Origin: Chryseobacterium sp. JJR-5R
Lineage (GTDB): Bacteria; Bacteroidota; Bacteroidia; Flavobacteriales; Weeksellaceae
NCBI RefSeq assembly: GCF_034047335.1
Contig: NZ_CP139137.1
Span: 3,596,001-3,660,000 of the forward strand
Direction: 5' to 3'
Length of the DNA stretch: 64,000 nucleotides
The translations under genes and the position numbers were made by a program. Numbering within the stretch: the first letter of the stretch is position 1; each line of letters opens with the position of its first letter. Positions 1 through 9,957 of this stretch are shown here, piece by piece. A model generated the notes under the pieces. That model saw only the letters and a list, made by a program, of their open reading frames with translations. It was not told where the DNA came from and searched no databases.

Positions 1-1
1 T

Positions 2-3000
2 GTTGCTTCCGCCGTTTATAAAGGATACCGGTACCAGAACATGAATTTAACCGGAAAAATAAGAAGCGGCAACTACCATGTTATATTGAACTCTAAAGAT
101 CCGAATGCCAATTTACAGTTAACAGCTTCCGGAGTTTACAATGAAAAGAATCCTACCGTAAAAGTTAACGGTAATATCAATAAATTAGATCTTAACAGGC
201 TCGGGTTCTATAAAGACCCAATGATCCTTGCCGGAAAAATAGACGGTGATTTTACCAGCCTGGATCCTGATAACCTGAACGGATACCTGAACCTGAAAGA
301 CTTTGCTTTTTCGGACAGCAAAGAAGTATACCCGATACAGGAAGTCAACCTTAAAGCTTCTTCCACCAATGATTCCACAAATATCATTTTCAATTCTCAG
401 ATTGCAGATGTGGAGCTGAGAGGCAAATATAAGCTGACCCAGATTTTCGGAGCGCTGTCACAAACAATTAATCAGTATTACCAGTTCCAGAAGCCTGCGA
501 AAAGCCAGAAAATACAGGCTGGACAGTTTTTCACCTTTAATGCCAAAATTAAAAATGATGACCTGATCCGGAAATTCGTACCGGAACTGAAAAGTTTTGA
601 GACCATTAATCTTACCGGAAATTATGATGCGGATTCACAGAAAATAGAAATTGACGGACAGATCCCACGGGTGATGTATGGCGAAAATTCCGTTGAAAAC
701 GCTGCGATCAGGGTAACCAATGAGAACCAGGCCTTACAGTATAATCTGAATGTAGCCGCATTGAAAAGTGCAAGTTTTGCGTTAAATAAAGTGAATATCG
801 GCGGAGATGTTGCGAACAATATCATCAATTACAACATTACGACCAAAGATGAAAAAGATGAAACACAATTCCTGATTGCCGGGAATGCAAAATCGCTGAA
901 CGACATCACGGAAATTTCATTGAATCCGGACGGACTGAAATTAAACTATACGGACTGGACTGTTGGAGAAGGCAATAAAATCCAGATCAGCAGCAAAGGA
1001 ATCCTGGCGGATAATTTCAGGATTTCAAACGCAGGCAGTGAGATCCTCCTGCAGTCTGAAACCCAGTCGCCGAATGCGCCACTTAATGTATCACTGAAAG
1101 ATTTCAAAATCGAAACCATCACGGAACTGATTAAAAAAGACACCGTGCTGGCAAGAGGTACCATCAACGGAACCGCACAGCTGCGTGACCTGACGAAAAA
1201 AATGACCTTTACGTCTGACCTGAATATCTCCGACTTAATTGTCTACGGAAGCCCTGTAGGGAACCTTGCCGTAAAAGTAAACAATACATCATCTAATCTC
1301 TTAAATGCAGATATTACGTTATCCGGAAACAACAATGATGTAAAGATCCTGGGAGATTACAATACTTCATCAAGCACCTTCGACCTGAATATGGCTATTA
1401 ACCAGCTGCAGATGAAATCTGTACAGGGCTTCTCCATGAATGCCATTACCAATACGGAAGGATACATTTCCGGAAACCTGAAAATTACCGGTACTACCAC
1501 GCAGCCTAACATTTTAGGTAAAGTGAAATTCAATGATGTAGGACTGGAAATTGCCAAAACCGGAAGCGATTTCAGGAAACTGAACGACGATATTGATTTT
1601 ACCAGCCGCGGAATTGAATTTGATGATTTCAAAATCAATGACAAAGACGGGAATTCCCTGGTAATCGACGGACAGGTACTGACACAGACCTACAGGGATT
1701 TTGGATTCAATCTTGATCTCAATGCCAAAAATTTCAAAGTGGTAAATTCTGAAAAATCAAATGATGCCATGATGTACGGAATCCTTGCGATCGATGCCGG
1801 ATTACGCATCAGAGGAAATCTTGATTTGCCGAAAGTAGACGGCAGGCTTGCTGTTACCGACAATACGGATTTTACATTTGTGCTTCCCCAGTCTTCCCCC
1901 ACTTTACAGGAAAGAGAAGGGATTGTTGAGTTTATCGACCAGGACCAGATTGCCCTGACTAAAACGGTAAAAGCAGACTCTTTAAACAGCCAGACCCAGA
2001 TTAAGGGGATGGACGTAAGTGTAAACATAGAATTAAGCAAAGAAGCCAAACTTTCTTTACTGATTGATAAAGCCAGCGGGGATTTTGTGAAACTTCAGGG
2101 GGAAGCGGAACTGACAGGCGGAATTGATCCATCCGGAAAAACGACATTGGTAGGGGTTTATGAAGTGGAATCGGGAAGCTATGAAATGACGGTAAGCGTA
2201 TTAAAACGTAAATTCGATATTGAGAAAGGAAGCACCATTACCTGGACCGGAGAACCGACTACTGCGAACCTTAACATTACCGCAGTGTATAAAACCGAAA
2301 CTGCACCATTTGATCTTGTCGAGCAGCAGATAAGCGGGGAAAGTTCAGGAATACTCAATCAGTTTAAGCAGAGAATCCCTTTCAATACATTATTGAAAAT
2401 GAACGGCGAACTGCTGAAACCGGTAATTACCTTTGATATTACCACCGATGAAAAGAACAATGCCGTTTCTTCCACCGTTACAGATATCGTAGATCAGAAA
2501 CTGTCTCAGCTGAGAACCCAGGAGTCTGAAATGAACAAACAGGTGTTTGCCCTATTGTTGTTAAACAGGTTCATCGGGGAGAATCCGTTCCAGTCCGGAG
2601 CCGGACTTTCCGGAGAGATGATGGCAAGGCAGAGTGTGAGCAAAATTCTTTCCCAGCAATTGAACAATCTGGCTTCTGACCTGATTAAGGGAGTTGATCT
2701 TAACTTTGATCTGGAATCTTCAGAAGATTATTCTACAGGAACACAGAATACGAGAACTGATCTTAATGTGGACATCAGCAAAAAGCTGCTGAATGACCGA
2801 CTTAAAGTTTCAGTAGGAAGTAATTTCGGCCTGGAAGGTGAATCCCGCCAGAATGAAAGCACGACCAATATTGCGGGCGACGTAACGGTAGATTACAGCC
2901 TTTCCAAAGATGAACGGTATATGCTCCGCGCCTACCGTAAAAATGAATACCAGGTTGCCCTGCAGGGCCAGATCGTAGAAACAGGGCTTGGATTTATCAT

Positions 3001-3106
3001 CACCTTGGATTATGATAAGTTCCGTGATATCTTCCGGAAATCTAAAAATAACAAGCAGAAAGAACCTAAAAAGAACAAGCAAAACCAAGTTGTAGAATTT
3101 AAATAA
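2..3106 (+). CDS. tamB: TamB-like translocation/assembly module protein (5' end outside window)
   Basis: The frame is open to the left edge, so this is the C-terminal 1034 residues of a longer protein. It consists of long, repetitive beta-rich sequence, as in the periplasm-spanning AsmA/TamB family, and ends with the DUF490/TamB C-terminal domain in roughly the last 400 residues. That domain is where TamB docks on an Omp85-family partner. The family bridges inner and outer membranes and is implicated in outer-membrane protein assembly and lipid transport. The stop codon overlaps the start of the Omp85-type gene behind it (TAATG, one shared base), so the two are probably translationally coupled. 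The very C-terminus is lysine- and asparagine-rich. The function of this homologue is inferred from the family and the neighbour. A signal anchor cannot be seen because the N-terminus is missing. Confidence 0.88.
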   Translation, partial: VASAVYKGYRYQNMNLTGKIRSGNYHVILNSKDPNANLQLTASGVYNEKNPTVKVNGNINKLDLNRLGFYKDPMILAGKIDGDFTSLDPDNLNGYLNLKDFAFSDSKEVYPIQEVNLKASSTNDSTNIIFNSQIADVELRGKYKLTQIFGALSQTINQYYQFQKPAKSQKIQAGQFFTFNAKIKNDDLIRKFVPELKSFETINLTGNYDADSQKIEIDGQIPRVMYGENSVENAAIRVTNENQALQYNLNVAALKSASFALNKVNIGGDVANNIINYNITTKDEKDETQFLIAGNAKSLNDITEISLNPDGLKLNYTDWTVGEGNKIQISSKGILADNFRISNAGSEILLQSETQSPNAPLNVSLKDFKIETITELIKKDTVLARGTINGTAQLRDLTKKMTFTSDLNISDLIVYGSPVGNLAVKVNNTSSNLLNADITLSGNNNDVKILGDYNTSSSTFDLNMAINQLQMKSVQGFSMNAITNTEGYISGNLKITGTTTQPNILGKVKFNDVGLEIAKTGSDFRKLNDDIDFTSRGIEFDDFKINDKDGNSLVIDGQVLTQTYRDFGFNLDLNAKNFKVVNSEKSNDAMMYGILAIDAGLRIRGNLDLPKVDGRLAVTDNTDFTFVLPQSSPTLQEREGIVEFIDQDQIALTKTVKADSLNSQTQIKGMDVSVNIELSKEAKLSLLIDKASGDFVKLQGEAELTGGIDPSGKTTLVGVYEVESGSYEMTVSVLKRKFDIEKGSTITWTGEPTTANLNITAVYKTETAPFDLVEQQISGESSGILNQFKQRIPFNTLLKMNGELLKPVITFDITTDEKNNAVSSTVTDIVDQKLSQLRTQESEMNKQVFALLLLNRFIGENPFQSGAGLSGEMMARQSVSKILSQQLNNLASDLIKGVDLNFDLESSEDYSTGTQNTRTDLNVDISKKLLNDRLKVSVGSNFGLEGESRQNESTTNIAGDVTVDYSLSKDERYMLRAYRKNEYQVALQGQIVETGLGFIITLDYDKFRDIFRKSKNNKQKEPKKNKQNQVVEFK

Positions 3107-5433
3107 TGAGAAAAAATTATCAGACATACTTCAGATATATACTTACATGCGGGATGGCTTCGGTAACGCTTTCGTGCAGCAACACAAAATACCTGCAGGA
3201 GGGACAGATGCTGTATACCGGGGCAAAAATCAAGATTGAAAATGACACCCTTTCCAAAAATGAAAAGAAAGATCTGCAGGCTGCCCTGGAAGCCAATCTT
3301 ACCCCTAAGCCCAATTCATCTTTCTTAGGATTAAGACCAAAGCTGTTCTTTTACAATATTGCCAAAGAGCCTAAAAAAGAAAAAGGCTTCAATTACTGGC
3401 TCAAATATAAAATAGGTGAAAAGCCTGTTCTGTTAGGTGATGTAGACCGCGAGTTTAACAAGGAGATTATTGAAAATTATTCTGAGAACAAAGGTTATTT
3501 CAATGCAGCGGCTACCTATGATACGGTATCAAAAAACAAAAGGGCACAGGTTATTTATACGGTCAGGCCGGGCGCAAGATACCTGATCAGCAATGTAAAA
3601 TTCCAGAAAGATTCTTCTGTAGTAAATCAGGAAATCCAGAATATTACGGATAAAACCTTTCTGAAAAGAGGAAATCCGTTTGATCTTGATGTCATTAAAT
3701 CCGAACGGCAGAGAATTGACAACAGCTTAAAGGAAAAAGGGTTCTATTATTTTCATCCTGATAATCTTATCATTCAGGCCGACAGTACGGTGAGCAAAAA
3801 CCACAAAGTAGAGCTTAATGTAAAACTAAAAGATAATACGCCTGACCTTTCTACCCAGCAGTTCAGTATTGATAAAGTGGTGGTTTTTCCTAATTACAAC
3901 ATCCAGGATGTAAGGCAGGGGAAATACAGCGTCCCGATGGATCCGGATTCGCTTCAGAAATATGCCCATAATGATATTTATGTAATTGACCCGCAGCATA
4001 AATTCAAGCCGAAAATTTTCGACAGGGCGCTATACTTTAAAAGAGGGGACCTTTACAACAGGACCAACCATAACCTTACCCTGAACCGGCTGATCAGTTT
4101 AGGGGTTTTCAAATTCGTGAAAAATGAATTTGTGGTTTCAGATTCCCTGCAGCATAAATTTGATGCTTATTACCTGTTAACGCCGCGGGAGCTTCAGTCT
4201 CTCCGCCTGGAAGCCCTGGGAAGAACCAACTCTGCAAATTATGCAGGAAGCGAACTGAACCTCAACTGGACCCACAGGAATTTTTTCAGAGGTGCGGAAC
4301 AGTTTAAGGCTTCTGTGTACGGAGCTTTTGATGTACAGATCGGCGGGCCGGAAAATGCCAAAAATATATTCAGGGCCGGAACCAATGTCCAGCTTTCCAT
4401 TCCGAGAATTGTAGCACCGTTCCGATTCAATTCTTCAAGTGCATTTGTACCGAGGACCAATATTACATTAGGTTATGAATTCCAGAACCGTACAGAATAT
4501 TATACGCTGAATACATTCAGCGGTTCATTCGGCTATGTATGGAAAGAAAATGTAAGGAAGGAACATGACCTTAAGATTCTTGATATTACGTATGTTTCTC
4601 CGGCTAATATCACGCCGCTGTATGATTCTCTTTCCCGGAAGAGCGATGCGATGCGAAGAGTGGTGGAACGCCAGCTGATCTTCGGGCCTACCTATTCTTA
4701 CACGTATACCAATACCATGCTGTCGAAACCTACGACCATGTATTATAAAGGGACTCTGGATCTCGCCGGAAACCTTACCGGGTTGATTACCGGTGCCAAT
4801 GTAAAAAAGGACAAAGAGAAAAATATTTTCGGGGTTCCGTTCAGCCAGTATGCCAAAATAGAAAATGATGTCAGGCTGTATCATAAATTCACTGAAAAGA
4901 CATCTCTAGCCTCCCGGCTTATTGCCGGTGTGGCATATCCGTACGGGAATTCGGAGCATATTCCTTTTTCGAGGCAGTTTTTCTCGGGAGGAAGTAACAG
5001 TGTAAGGGCTTTCAGGGCAAGGACGCTGGGGCCGGGAAGTTTTGATCCGCGGACGATCCAGGAAGGGTATTATTTTGATCAGTCGGGAGATATCAAACTG
5101 GAGTTAAATGCTGAATACCGGGCCAATCTTTATAAGTTTTTAAATGTTGCAGTGTTTGCTGATGCCGGGAACGTGTGGCTCGTTAATGAAGATGCTGAAA
5201 GGCCGGGTGCGAAATTTTCAAAAGAATTTTTGAGTGAAGTGGCTGTGGGAGCGGGAGTCGGCCTGAGACTTGATTTCTCTATCTTAATTTTAAGGCTTGA
5301 TCTGGCAATGCCTCTTCGTGTACCCTATTATCAAAGAGGCGACCGGTGGGCTTTCGATAAAATCAATTTCGGGGATTCCAGCTGGAGAAGAGACAATCTT
5401 ATTCTGAATATTGCCATCGGCTATCCTTTCTAA
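3106..5433 (+). CDS. tamL: TamL, Omp85/BamA-family outer-membrane lipoprotein
   Basis: This 775-residue Omp85-superfamily barrel is the partner of the upstream TamB. The N-terminus has a signal peptide ending in a lipobox with Cys24 as the lipidation site. That feature separates the Bacteroidota TamL type from proteobacterial TamA. POTRA-like segments occupy roughly residues 40-370, and the C-terminal half is the 16-strand surface-antigen (D15) domain, including the region around residue 640 with the conserved R-A-F of the barrel-lumen loop. The protein ends in an aromatic residue (…GYPF), a typical outer-membrane insertion signal. The gene starts inside the tamB stop, so the pair forms an operon. 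Expected role: inserting outer-membrane proteins or cooperating in TamB lipid transport. Family assignment is firm; substrates are unknown. Confidence 0.9.
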   Translation: MRKNYQTYFRYILTCGMASVTLSCSNTKYLQEGQMLYTGAKIKIENDTLSKNEKKDLQAALEANLTPKPNSSFLGLRPKLFFYNIAKEPKKEKGFNYWLKYKIGEKPVLLGDVDREFNKEIIENYSENKGYFNAAATYDTVSKNKRAQVIYTVRPGARYLISNVKFQKDSSVVNQEIQNITDKTFLKRGNPFDLDVIKSERQRIDNSLKEKGFYYFHPDNLIIQADSTVSKNHKVELNVKLKDNTPDLSTQQFSIDKVVVFPNYNIQDVRQGKYSVPMDPDSLQKYAHNDIYVIDPQHKFKPKIFDRALYFKRGDLYNRTNHNLTLNRLISLGVFKFVKNEFVVSDSLQHKFDAYYLLTPRELQSLRLEALGRTNSANYAGSELNLNWTHRNFFRGAEQFKASVYGAFDVQIGGPENAKNIFRAGTNVQLSIPRIVAPFRFNSSSAFVPRTNITLGYEFQNRTEYYTLNTFSGSFGYVWKENVRKEHDLKILDITYVSPANITPLYDSLSRKSDAMRRVVERQLIFGPTYSYTYTNTMLSKPTTMYYKGTLDLAGNLTGLITGANVKKDKEKNIFGVPFSQYAKIENDVRLYHKFTEKTSLASRLIAGVAYPYGNSEHIPFSRQFFSGGSNSVRAFRARTLGPGSFDPRTIQEGYYFDQSGDIKLELNAEYRANLYKFLNVAVFADAGNVWLVNEDAERPGAKFSKEFLSEVAVGAGVGLRLDFSILILRLDLAMPLRVPYYQRGDRWAFDKINFGDSSWRRDNLILNIAIGYPF

Positions 5434-5443
5434 AATTGAATAC

Positions 5444-6388
5444 ATGGTAAAAAGTGCAAAATTTTTCTGGGAAACATTAAAGGAAACCTACACGCAATGG
5501 AATAAATCCTCAGCATCCAATGACTCTGCAAGCCTGGCATACTATGCTATCTTCTCAATTCCCGGACTACTGATCATCATTATCTGGATCGCCGGCAATT
5601 TCTTTGGTCAGGAAGCCATCAGTGGAGAAATCAGCAAGCAGATCAGAGGGATTATGGGCGAAGAAGCCTCAAAAAGTGTCGAAGCTATGATTGCCGGCGC
5701 TTTGATTGATAAAGAGAATATTATCATGAAGATTATCGGTATCGGCTCATTGGTATTCGGTTCCACTACGCTGTTCTTTCAGCTTCAACGGAGTTTAAAC
5801 AGCCTTTGGGACGTACAGGCAGCACCTAAGAAAGCACTGACTAAATTTTTAATGGACAGGGCCAATTCATTGGGAATGATTCTTATTTTAGGATTTTTGC
5901 TGATGGTAACGATGATTCTTTCTAATGTCATAAGCTTTTTCAATAACTGGATTACTTCATATTTCGGGTTCGAAACCTATCTGCTGATAGAGTTAATTAA
6001 TTATGTCATTGGATTTGGAATCGTGATGCTCCTCTTTGCTTTAATGTTTAAAGTACTGCCGGATGTAGAGATTAAATGGAAGCCTGTCTGGAGCGGTGCT
6101 TTCCTGACAGCCATTCTGTTTACCCTGGGAAAATTTCTGTTAGGCCTTTACTTCGGAACGGCGCAGCCTACTTCTACTTTCGGCGCTGCCGGAACAGTGA
6201 TTCTGATTATGATGTGGATTAACTATTCCTGTATGCTGGTGTTCTTCGGCGCAGAATATACGAAGGTCTATGCCCTGAGAAAAGGATATAGAATTATTCC
6301 TTCAAAACATGCCAAATGGAGTGAAGCCAAGCTGTATGAAGACAGCATGAAAACCGAAAATAATGAAATGGTCAAGAAAAATTCATAA
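5444..6388 (+). CDS. YihY/virulence factor BrkB family membrane protein
   Basis: A 314-residue integral membrane protein with about six hydrophobic segments and the YihY/BrkB arrangement (old name RNase BN, a misassignment). The conserved N-terminal region holds S-L-A-Y-Y-A followed by a first membrane helix, and the C-terminal part has the glycine-rich G-A-A-G-T helix. A TTG-initiated frame would start 33 bases earlier inside tamL, but the ATG at 5444, just after the tamL stop, gives the normal N-terminus. The tail after the last helix is charged and cytoplasmic. It probably belongs to the tamB-tamL transcription unit, and a bidirectional hairpin terminator follows. The biochemical role of the family is unsettled, so nothing more specific is claimed. 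Confidence 0.85.
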   Translation: MVKSAKFFWETLKETYTQWNKSSASNDSASLAYYAIFSIPGLLIIIIWIAGNFFGQEAISGEISKQIRGIMGEEASKSVEAMIAGALIDKENIIMKIIGIGSLVFGSTTLFFQLQRSLNSLWDVQAAPKKALTKFLMDRANSLGMILILGFLLMVTMILSNVISFFNNWITSYFGFETYLLIELINYVIGFGIVMLLFALMFKVLPDVEIKWKPVWSGAFLTAILFTLGKFLLGLYFGTAQPTSTFGAAGTVILIMMWINYSCMLVFFGAEYTKVYALRKGYRIIPSKHAKWSEAKLYEDSMKTENNEMVKKNS

Positions 6389-6410
6389 TTTTCAGTATAT
6401 GCTAAAAGAT

Positions 6411-6442
6411 AAAAAAGCCTTCAGAAATTCTGAAGGCTTTTG
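6411..6442. terminator. Bidirectional intrinsic terminator between the brkB-like gene and argS
   Basis: The inverted repeat AGCCTTCAGA / TCTGAAGGCT with a 3-base AAT loop is flanked by an A-run on the left and a T-run on the right. It can therefore terminate both convergent genes. Confidence 0.85.
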
Positions 6443-6444
6443 TT

Positions 6445-8205
6445 TTACATTCTGTCTACCGTACCTATTCCTAATAGACGCAGTGACTTTTTTATCGTTT
6501 TAGCCGTAAGGTCTGATAAGTTCAGCCTTGCCTGTTTCAGGTTTTCATCCTCAAGCTTCAGGATCGGATTGCTCTGATAAAAGAAATTATAGGACTTAAC
6601 CAGGTCATATACGTAATTGGCTACCAATGCCGGGCTTAAAGCTTCTGCAGCCTTTTCAACCACTGCTTTGAAGTTGGCAATGTGCATAATCAGTTCTTTT
6701 TCAGACTGGCTTAATTCAACAGCTGCGATTTCTTTCCGTTGAAAATTCCCCTTAGCCAGCAGAGACTGAATCCGCGCATACGTATACTGAATAAAGGGTC
6801 CTGTATTTCCATTAAAATCAATACTTTCTTCGGGATTGAAAAGCATTTTCTTCTTCGGGTCGACTTTAAGCATAAAATATTTCAAAGCGCCGATTCCTAT
6901 ATTTTCGTAATTATGCTGTTTTTCCTCTTCGGTAAAGCTTTCTAATTTTCCCAGTTCTTCAGACTTGGATTTTGCCATATCATACATTTCCTGCATCAGG
7001 TCGTCGGCATCCACCACGGTTCCTTCGCGGGATTTCATTTTACCGTTCGGCAATTCCACCATTCCGTAAGACAGGTGGTACAGCTGGTCTGCCCATCCAT
7101 ATCCCAGTTTTCCAAGAATTTTAAACAATACCTGGAAATGGTAATCCTGCTCATTGCCCACAGTATAGATCAGCTTTTTAATATCGTTTTCTTTAAAACG
7201 CTCTACGGCAGTCCCCAAATCCTGGGTCATGTACACGGAAGTTCCGTCCGAACGCAGCAGTAATTTCTGATCCAGTCCTTCATCGGTAAGATCACACCAT
7301 ACCGAACCGTCTTCTTTTCGGTATAGCACTCCCTTATCCAGGCCTTCCTGTATCAGGTCTTTCCCTAAAATATAGGTATTGCTTTCATATTGGACCTGGT
7401 CAAAATTCACACCTAATCTTGTATAGGTTTCTTTAAAACCTTCATAAACCCAGGCATTCATTTCATTCCACAGATTTCTTACTTTTTCATCACCATTCTC
7501 CCACTCCAACAGCATGTTCTGGGCTTCTTTAATCAGAGGGGCTTCTTTTTTCGCCTGCTCTTCAGAAATCCCCTGACTGATTAATTCAGTAATTTCCTTT
7601 TTATATTCCCGATCAAACTTTACGTAGTAATTCCCAACGAATTTATCACCTTTCGTTCCTGTTGCATCCGGTGTTTCTCCTTTTCCGAATTTTTCCCATG
7701 CTAACATTGATTTACAGATATGGATCCCCCGGTCATTGATGATCTGCGTCTTGATCACGTCATATCCTGCTTCCTTCAAAATCTGAGCTACGGAGAAACC
7801 TAATAAATTATTTCTGATATGGCCCAGGTGAAGCGGTTTATTGGTATTCGGTGAAGAATATTCAATCATTACCGTAGTATTTTTCTTTTCTATGGTGTCA
7901 AACTGATCGGCTACCGAGGCAAAATTATCTATAAAAAACTGATTTTTTATTTTAACATTCAAAAAGCCTTTTACCACATTGAAACTTTCCACCAGCTCGG
8001 TCTGCTCAGTCAGAGCCTGCCCTAATTCCATTCCGATCGTTTCCGGATTCTTCTTCAGCTGCTTCACCAAAGGGAAAGTGACAACGGTGAAATCGCCTTC
8101 AAATTCCGTTTTATTCTCCTGAACCTCCAGATGAATGTCTTTCAGCTGATAGACATTGATGATAACCTCTGAAAGTTTTTCCTCTATTATATTTTTAATA
8201 TTCAT
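6445..8205 (-). CDS. argS: Arginyl-tRNA synthetase
   Basis: A class I aminoacyl-tRNA synthetase of 586 residues, the usual length for Bacteroidota ArgRS. In order it has the N-terminal Arg-tRNA-synt additional domain (about residues 1-85), the catalytic Rossmann core with the HIGH-type motif HLGH in the N-K-P-L-H-L-G-H context near residue 130, a KMSKS-equivalent K-M-K-S-R-E-G in the middle of the protein, and the DALR anticodon-binding domain at the C-terminus, ending G-T-V-D-R-M. It charges tRNA-Arg in the cytoplasm and should be essential. It stands alone, with terminators on both sides. A TATATTTG element about 50 bases upstream of the ATG is a plausible -7 box. Confidence 0.97.
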   Translation of the reverse strand: MNIKNIIEEKLSEVIINVYQLKDIHLEVQENKTEFEGDFTVVTFPLVKQLKKNPETIGMELGQALTEQTELVESFNVVKGFLNVKIKNQFFIDNFASVADQFDTIEKKNTTVMIEYSSPNTNKPLHLGHIRNNLLGFSVAQILKEAGYDVIKTQIINDRGIHICKSMLAWEKFGKGETPDATGTKGDKFVGNYYVKFDREYKKEITELISQGISEEQAKKEAPLIKEAQNMLLEWENGDEKVRNLWNEMNAWVYEGFKETYTRLGVNFDQVQYESNTYILGKDLIQEGLDKGVLYRKEDGSVWCDLTDEGLDQKLLLRSDGTSVYMTQDLGTAVERFKENDIKKLIYTVGNEQDYHFQVLFKILGKLGYGWADQLYHLSYGMVELPNGKMKSREGTVVDADDLMQEMYDMAKSKSEELGKLESFTEEEKQHNYENIGIGALKYFMLKVDPKKKMLFNPEESIDFNGNTGPFIQYTYARIQSLLAKGNFQRKEIAAVELSQSEKELIMHIANFKAVVEKAAEALSPALVANYVYDLVKSYNFFYQSNPILKLEDENLKQARLNLSDLTAKTIKKSLRLLGIGTVDRM

Positions 8206-8258
8206 GAGCTGTTATTTTATAAGAGCGTAATGATTGTTTTGTTTAAATTTTTGAAGTA

Positions 8259-8266
8259 CAAATATA
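8259..8266 (-). promoter_or_regulatory. Candidate -7 promoter element for argS
   Basis: On the minus strand this reads TATATTTG, an exact match to the Bacteroidota consensus TAnnTTTG, about 53 bases upstream of the argS ATG. No clear -33 TTG is present, because the susD terminator occupies that position. Confidence 0.4.
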
Positions 8267-8273
8267 CGGAAAT

Positions 8274-8297
8274 AAAAAAACCGCCCGAAGGCGGTTT
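8274..8297 (-). terminator. Intrinsic terminator of the susC-susD operon
   Basis: The stem AAACCGCC / GGCGGTTT has a 4-base loop and, on the minus strand, is followed by a run of seven T. It lies just downstream of the susD stop. Confidence 0.85.
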
Positions 8298-8323
8298 GAA
8301 TATTAAAATTTGCTTAGCAAAAA

Positions 8324-9937
8324 TTAGTTTTGGTTCCAGAAAGGCGTGTATTGGTTTTTTACAAAAACATCATTACTTGAAATGTTAGGTACATTTGATG
8401 AATTACCAACATATTCTGATGTAGGATAAATTAATCTCAATGGCTTGTTTGGCCTTGTAGCGGTAGTAGCTAAAGGAGAAGCTGGATATTTTTGTCCTAA
8501 TCTATTAAATTCTATATACATTTCTGTTGGATTGCTCTGAGTCAGAAGGATCCACTTTTGCGTCATAATCGCTTCATACTTTTGTTCTGTAGAACCTACC
8601 CAACCTAAACCTGGTCGAGTTGAAATTTGCGCAATATAGGTTGCCATATTAATAGCTGTCGTATTACCATTCATAGTTAAACCAGATTGAGTAATAGCAC
8701 TATTAAATAGTGATTGTCCATCAAAAGAAGGAAAAATTCCTGGATATCTTAAAGCTGCTTCAGCTTTCAAAAGATTCAATTCTGCTAAAGACATCAACAA
8801 TCCGCCTCTAGCATTACTTTGTGAAATAATAGTTCCAGCGGCAGTAGAATTTGCACCTACCGTATATGGTGACAAACTTGAAACTACATTACTATCATTA
8901 GGTGCACCCGGTTGACCAGGAGTTGCTCCTTGTCTTACACCTCTCACAACACCCCCTACAGTAAGAAACAGTCTGACTCTTCTAGGGTCTACAATACCAT
9001 TATACTTTTGATAATATGTATCCGGAAGACTTAAATTATTACCATTTAACGCAGTTGCTAAATTCTCTGATGCCGTAATTAAAAGATTACGTTGAGGAAT
9101 ATTTCCTGCTGAATTAGTAAAGTATGTAAGAGTAGTAGGATGTAAAGCCGCATCACTTGTGCCTGCATACCCTGGTTTTTCAAATACATCAGCAGAAATA
9201 AAGCTCGCAGTGGATAATGTTGCTAATTGCTGATTTCTATATGTAGCCAAATCACCAGTCACATTTGACATTCTCATTAAAAGTTTAAATTTAATAGTAT
9301 TGGCAAAATTAGTCCAATTTGACATGTTCCCTGCAAATACTATATCAGCTGTACCCATTGCTAAAGCGTTAGCTGGAGCAGCTGTTATCAAAGCTTTAGC
9401 AGCATCCATATCTTCAATAAGAGATTTATAAATAGCTGCATCGTCATCATACCTTGGTGTGAGATTTTTCTGACCTTGAAATGCTTCACTATATGGAACA
9501 TCACCATATAAGTCAACCAAATATTGCATATAGTATGCTTTCATTATTTTTGCTGCTGCAATATAATTATTTTGTCTCTTATCAGAATTTGGATAACTTT
9601 CAATATAAGCGAAATTAGCCAAATTTGGATAAATACCATCCCATATACCGCTGTAGAAACTGCTATTTACACTCGATAAAGTATATTCATTGGTAAATGG
9701 TCCTCCAAAAGCATAAGAATTACCCGCCCAGCTATTCATCATTATATTACCAAACTCTAACATTGTTGTACCTTGAGTTCTATATGTTTGAGTAATTGCA
9801 CCCGGGAAAATTAATTGTGGTGTTAGATCTTCCTGATGTACACTGTTAGGATTTTCATTGATATCTAAATAGTCATTACATGAGTTTAATAATACTCCAC
9901 ATGCTATTACAGAAACTAAAAATTTTATCTTTTTCAT
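8324..9937 (-). CDS. SusD/RagB-like outer-membrane nutrient-binding lipoprotein
   Basis: A 537-residue surface lipoprotein with a signal peptide and a lipobox (L-N-S-C, Cys20) followed by the SusD-like opening D-Y-L-D-I-N-E-N-P-N. This opening and the internal layout resemble the SusD-like_2 subgroup, which tends to pair with peptide- or small-glycan-type TonB receptors rather than starch systems. The TPR-like helical core and the W-I-L-L-T-Q…E-M-Y-I-E-F-N-R-L-G segment near the C-terminus are family hallmarks. The gene starts 20 bases after the stop of the SusC partner and shares its transcript. Base composition is visibly more AT-rich than the flanking housekeeping genes. The ligand cannot be predicted, because no glycoside hydrolase or peptidase sits beside the pair. 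Confidence 0.9.
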   Translation of the reverse strand: MKKIKFLVSVIACGVLLNSCNDYLDINENPNSVHQEDLTPQLIFPGAITQTYRTQGTTMLEFGNIMMNSWAGNSYAFGGPFTNEYTLSSVNSSFYSGIWDGIYPNLANFAYIESYPNSDKRQNNYIAAAKIMKAYYMQYLVDLYGDVPYSEAFQGQKNLTPRYDDDAAIYKSLIEDMDAAKALITAAPANALAMGTADIVFAGNMSNWTNFANTIKFKLLMRMSNVTGDLATYRNQQLATLSTASFISADVFEKPGYAGTSDAALHPTTLTYFTNSAGNIPQRNLLITASENLATALNGNNLSLPDTYYQKYNGIVDPRRVRLFLTVGGVVRGVRQGATPGQPGAPNDSNVVSSLSPYTVGANSTAAGTIISQSNARGGLLMSLAELNLLKAEAALRYPGIFPSFDGQSLFNSAITQSGLTMNGNTTAINMATYIAQISTRPGLGWVGSTEQKYEAIMTQKWILLTQSNPTEMYIEFNRLGQKYPASPLATTATRPNKPLRLIYPTSEYVGNSSNVPNISSNDVFVKNQYTPFWNQN

Positions 9938-9957
9938 TTTTTTTATTTAATTAATTA

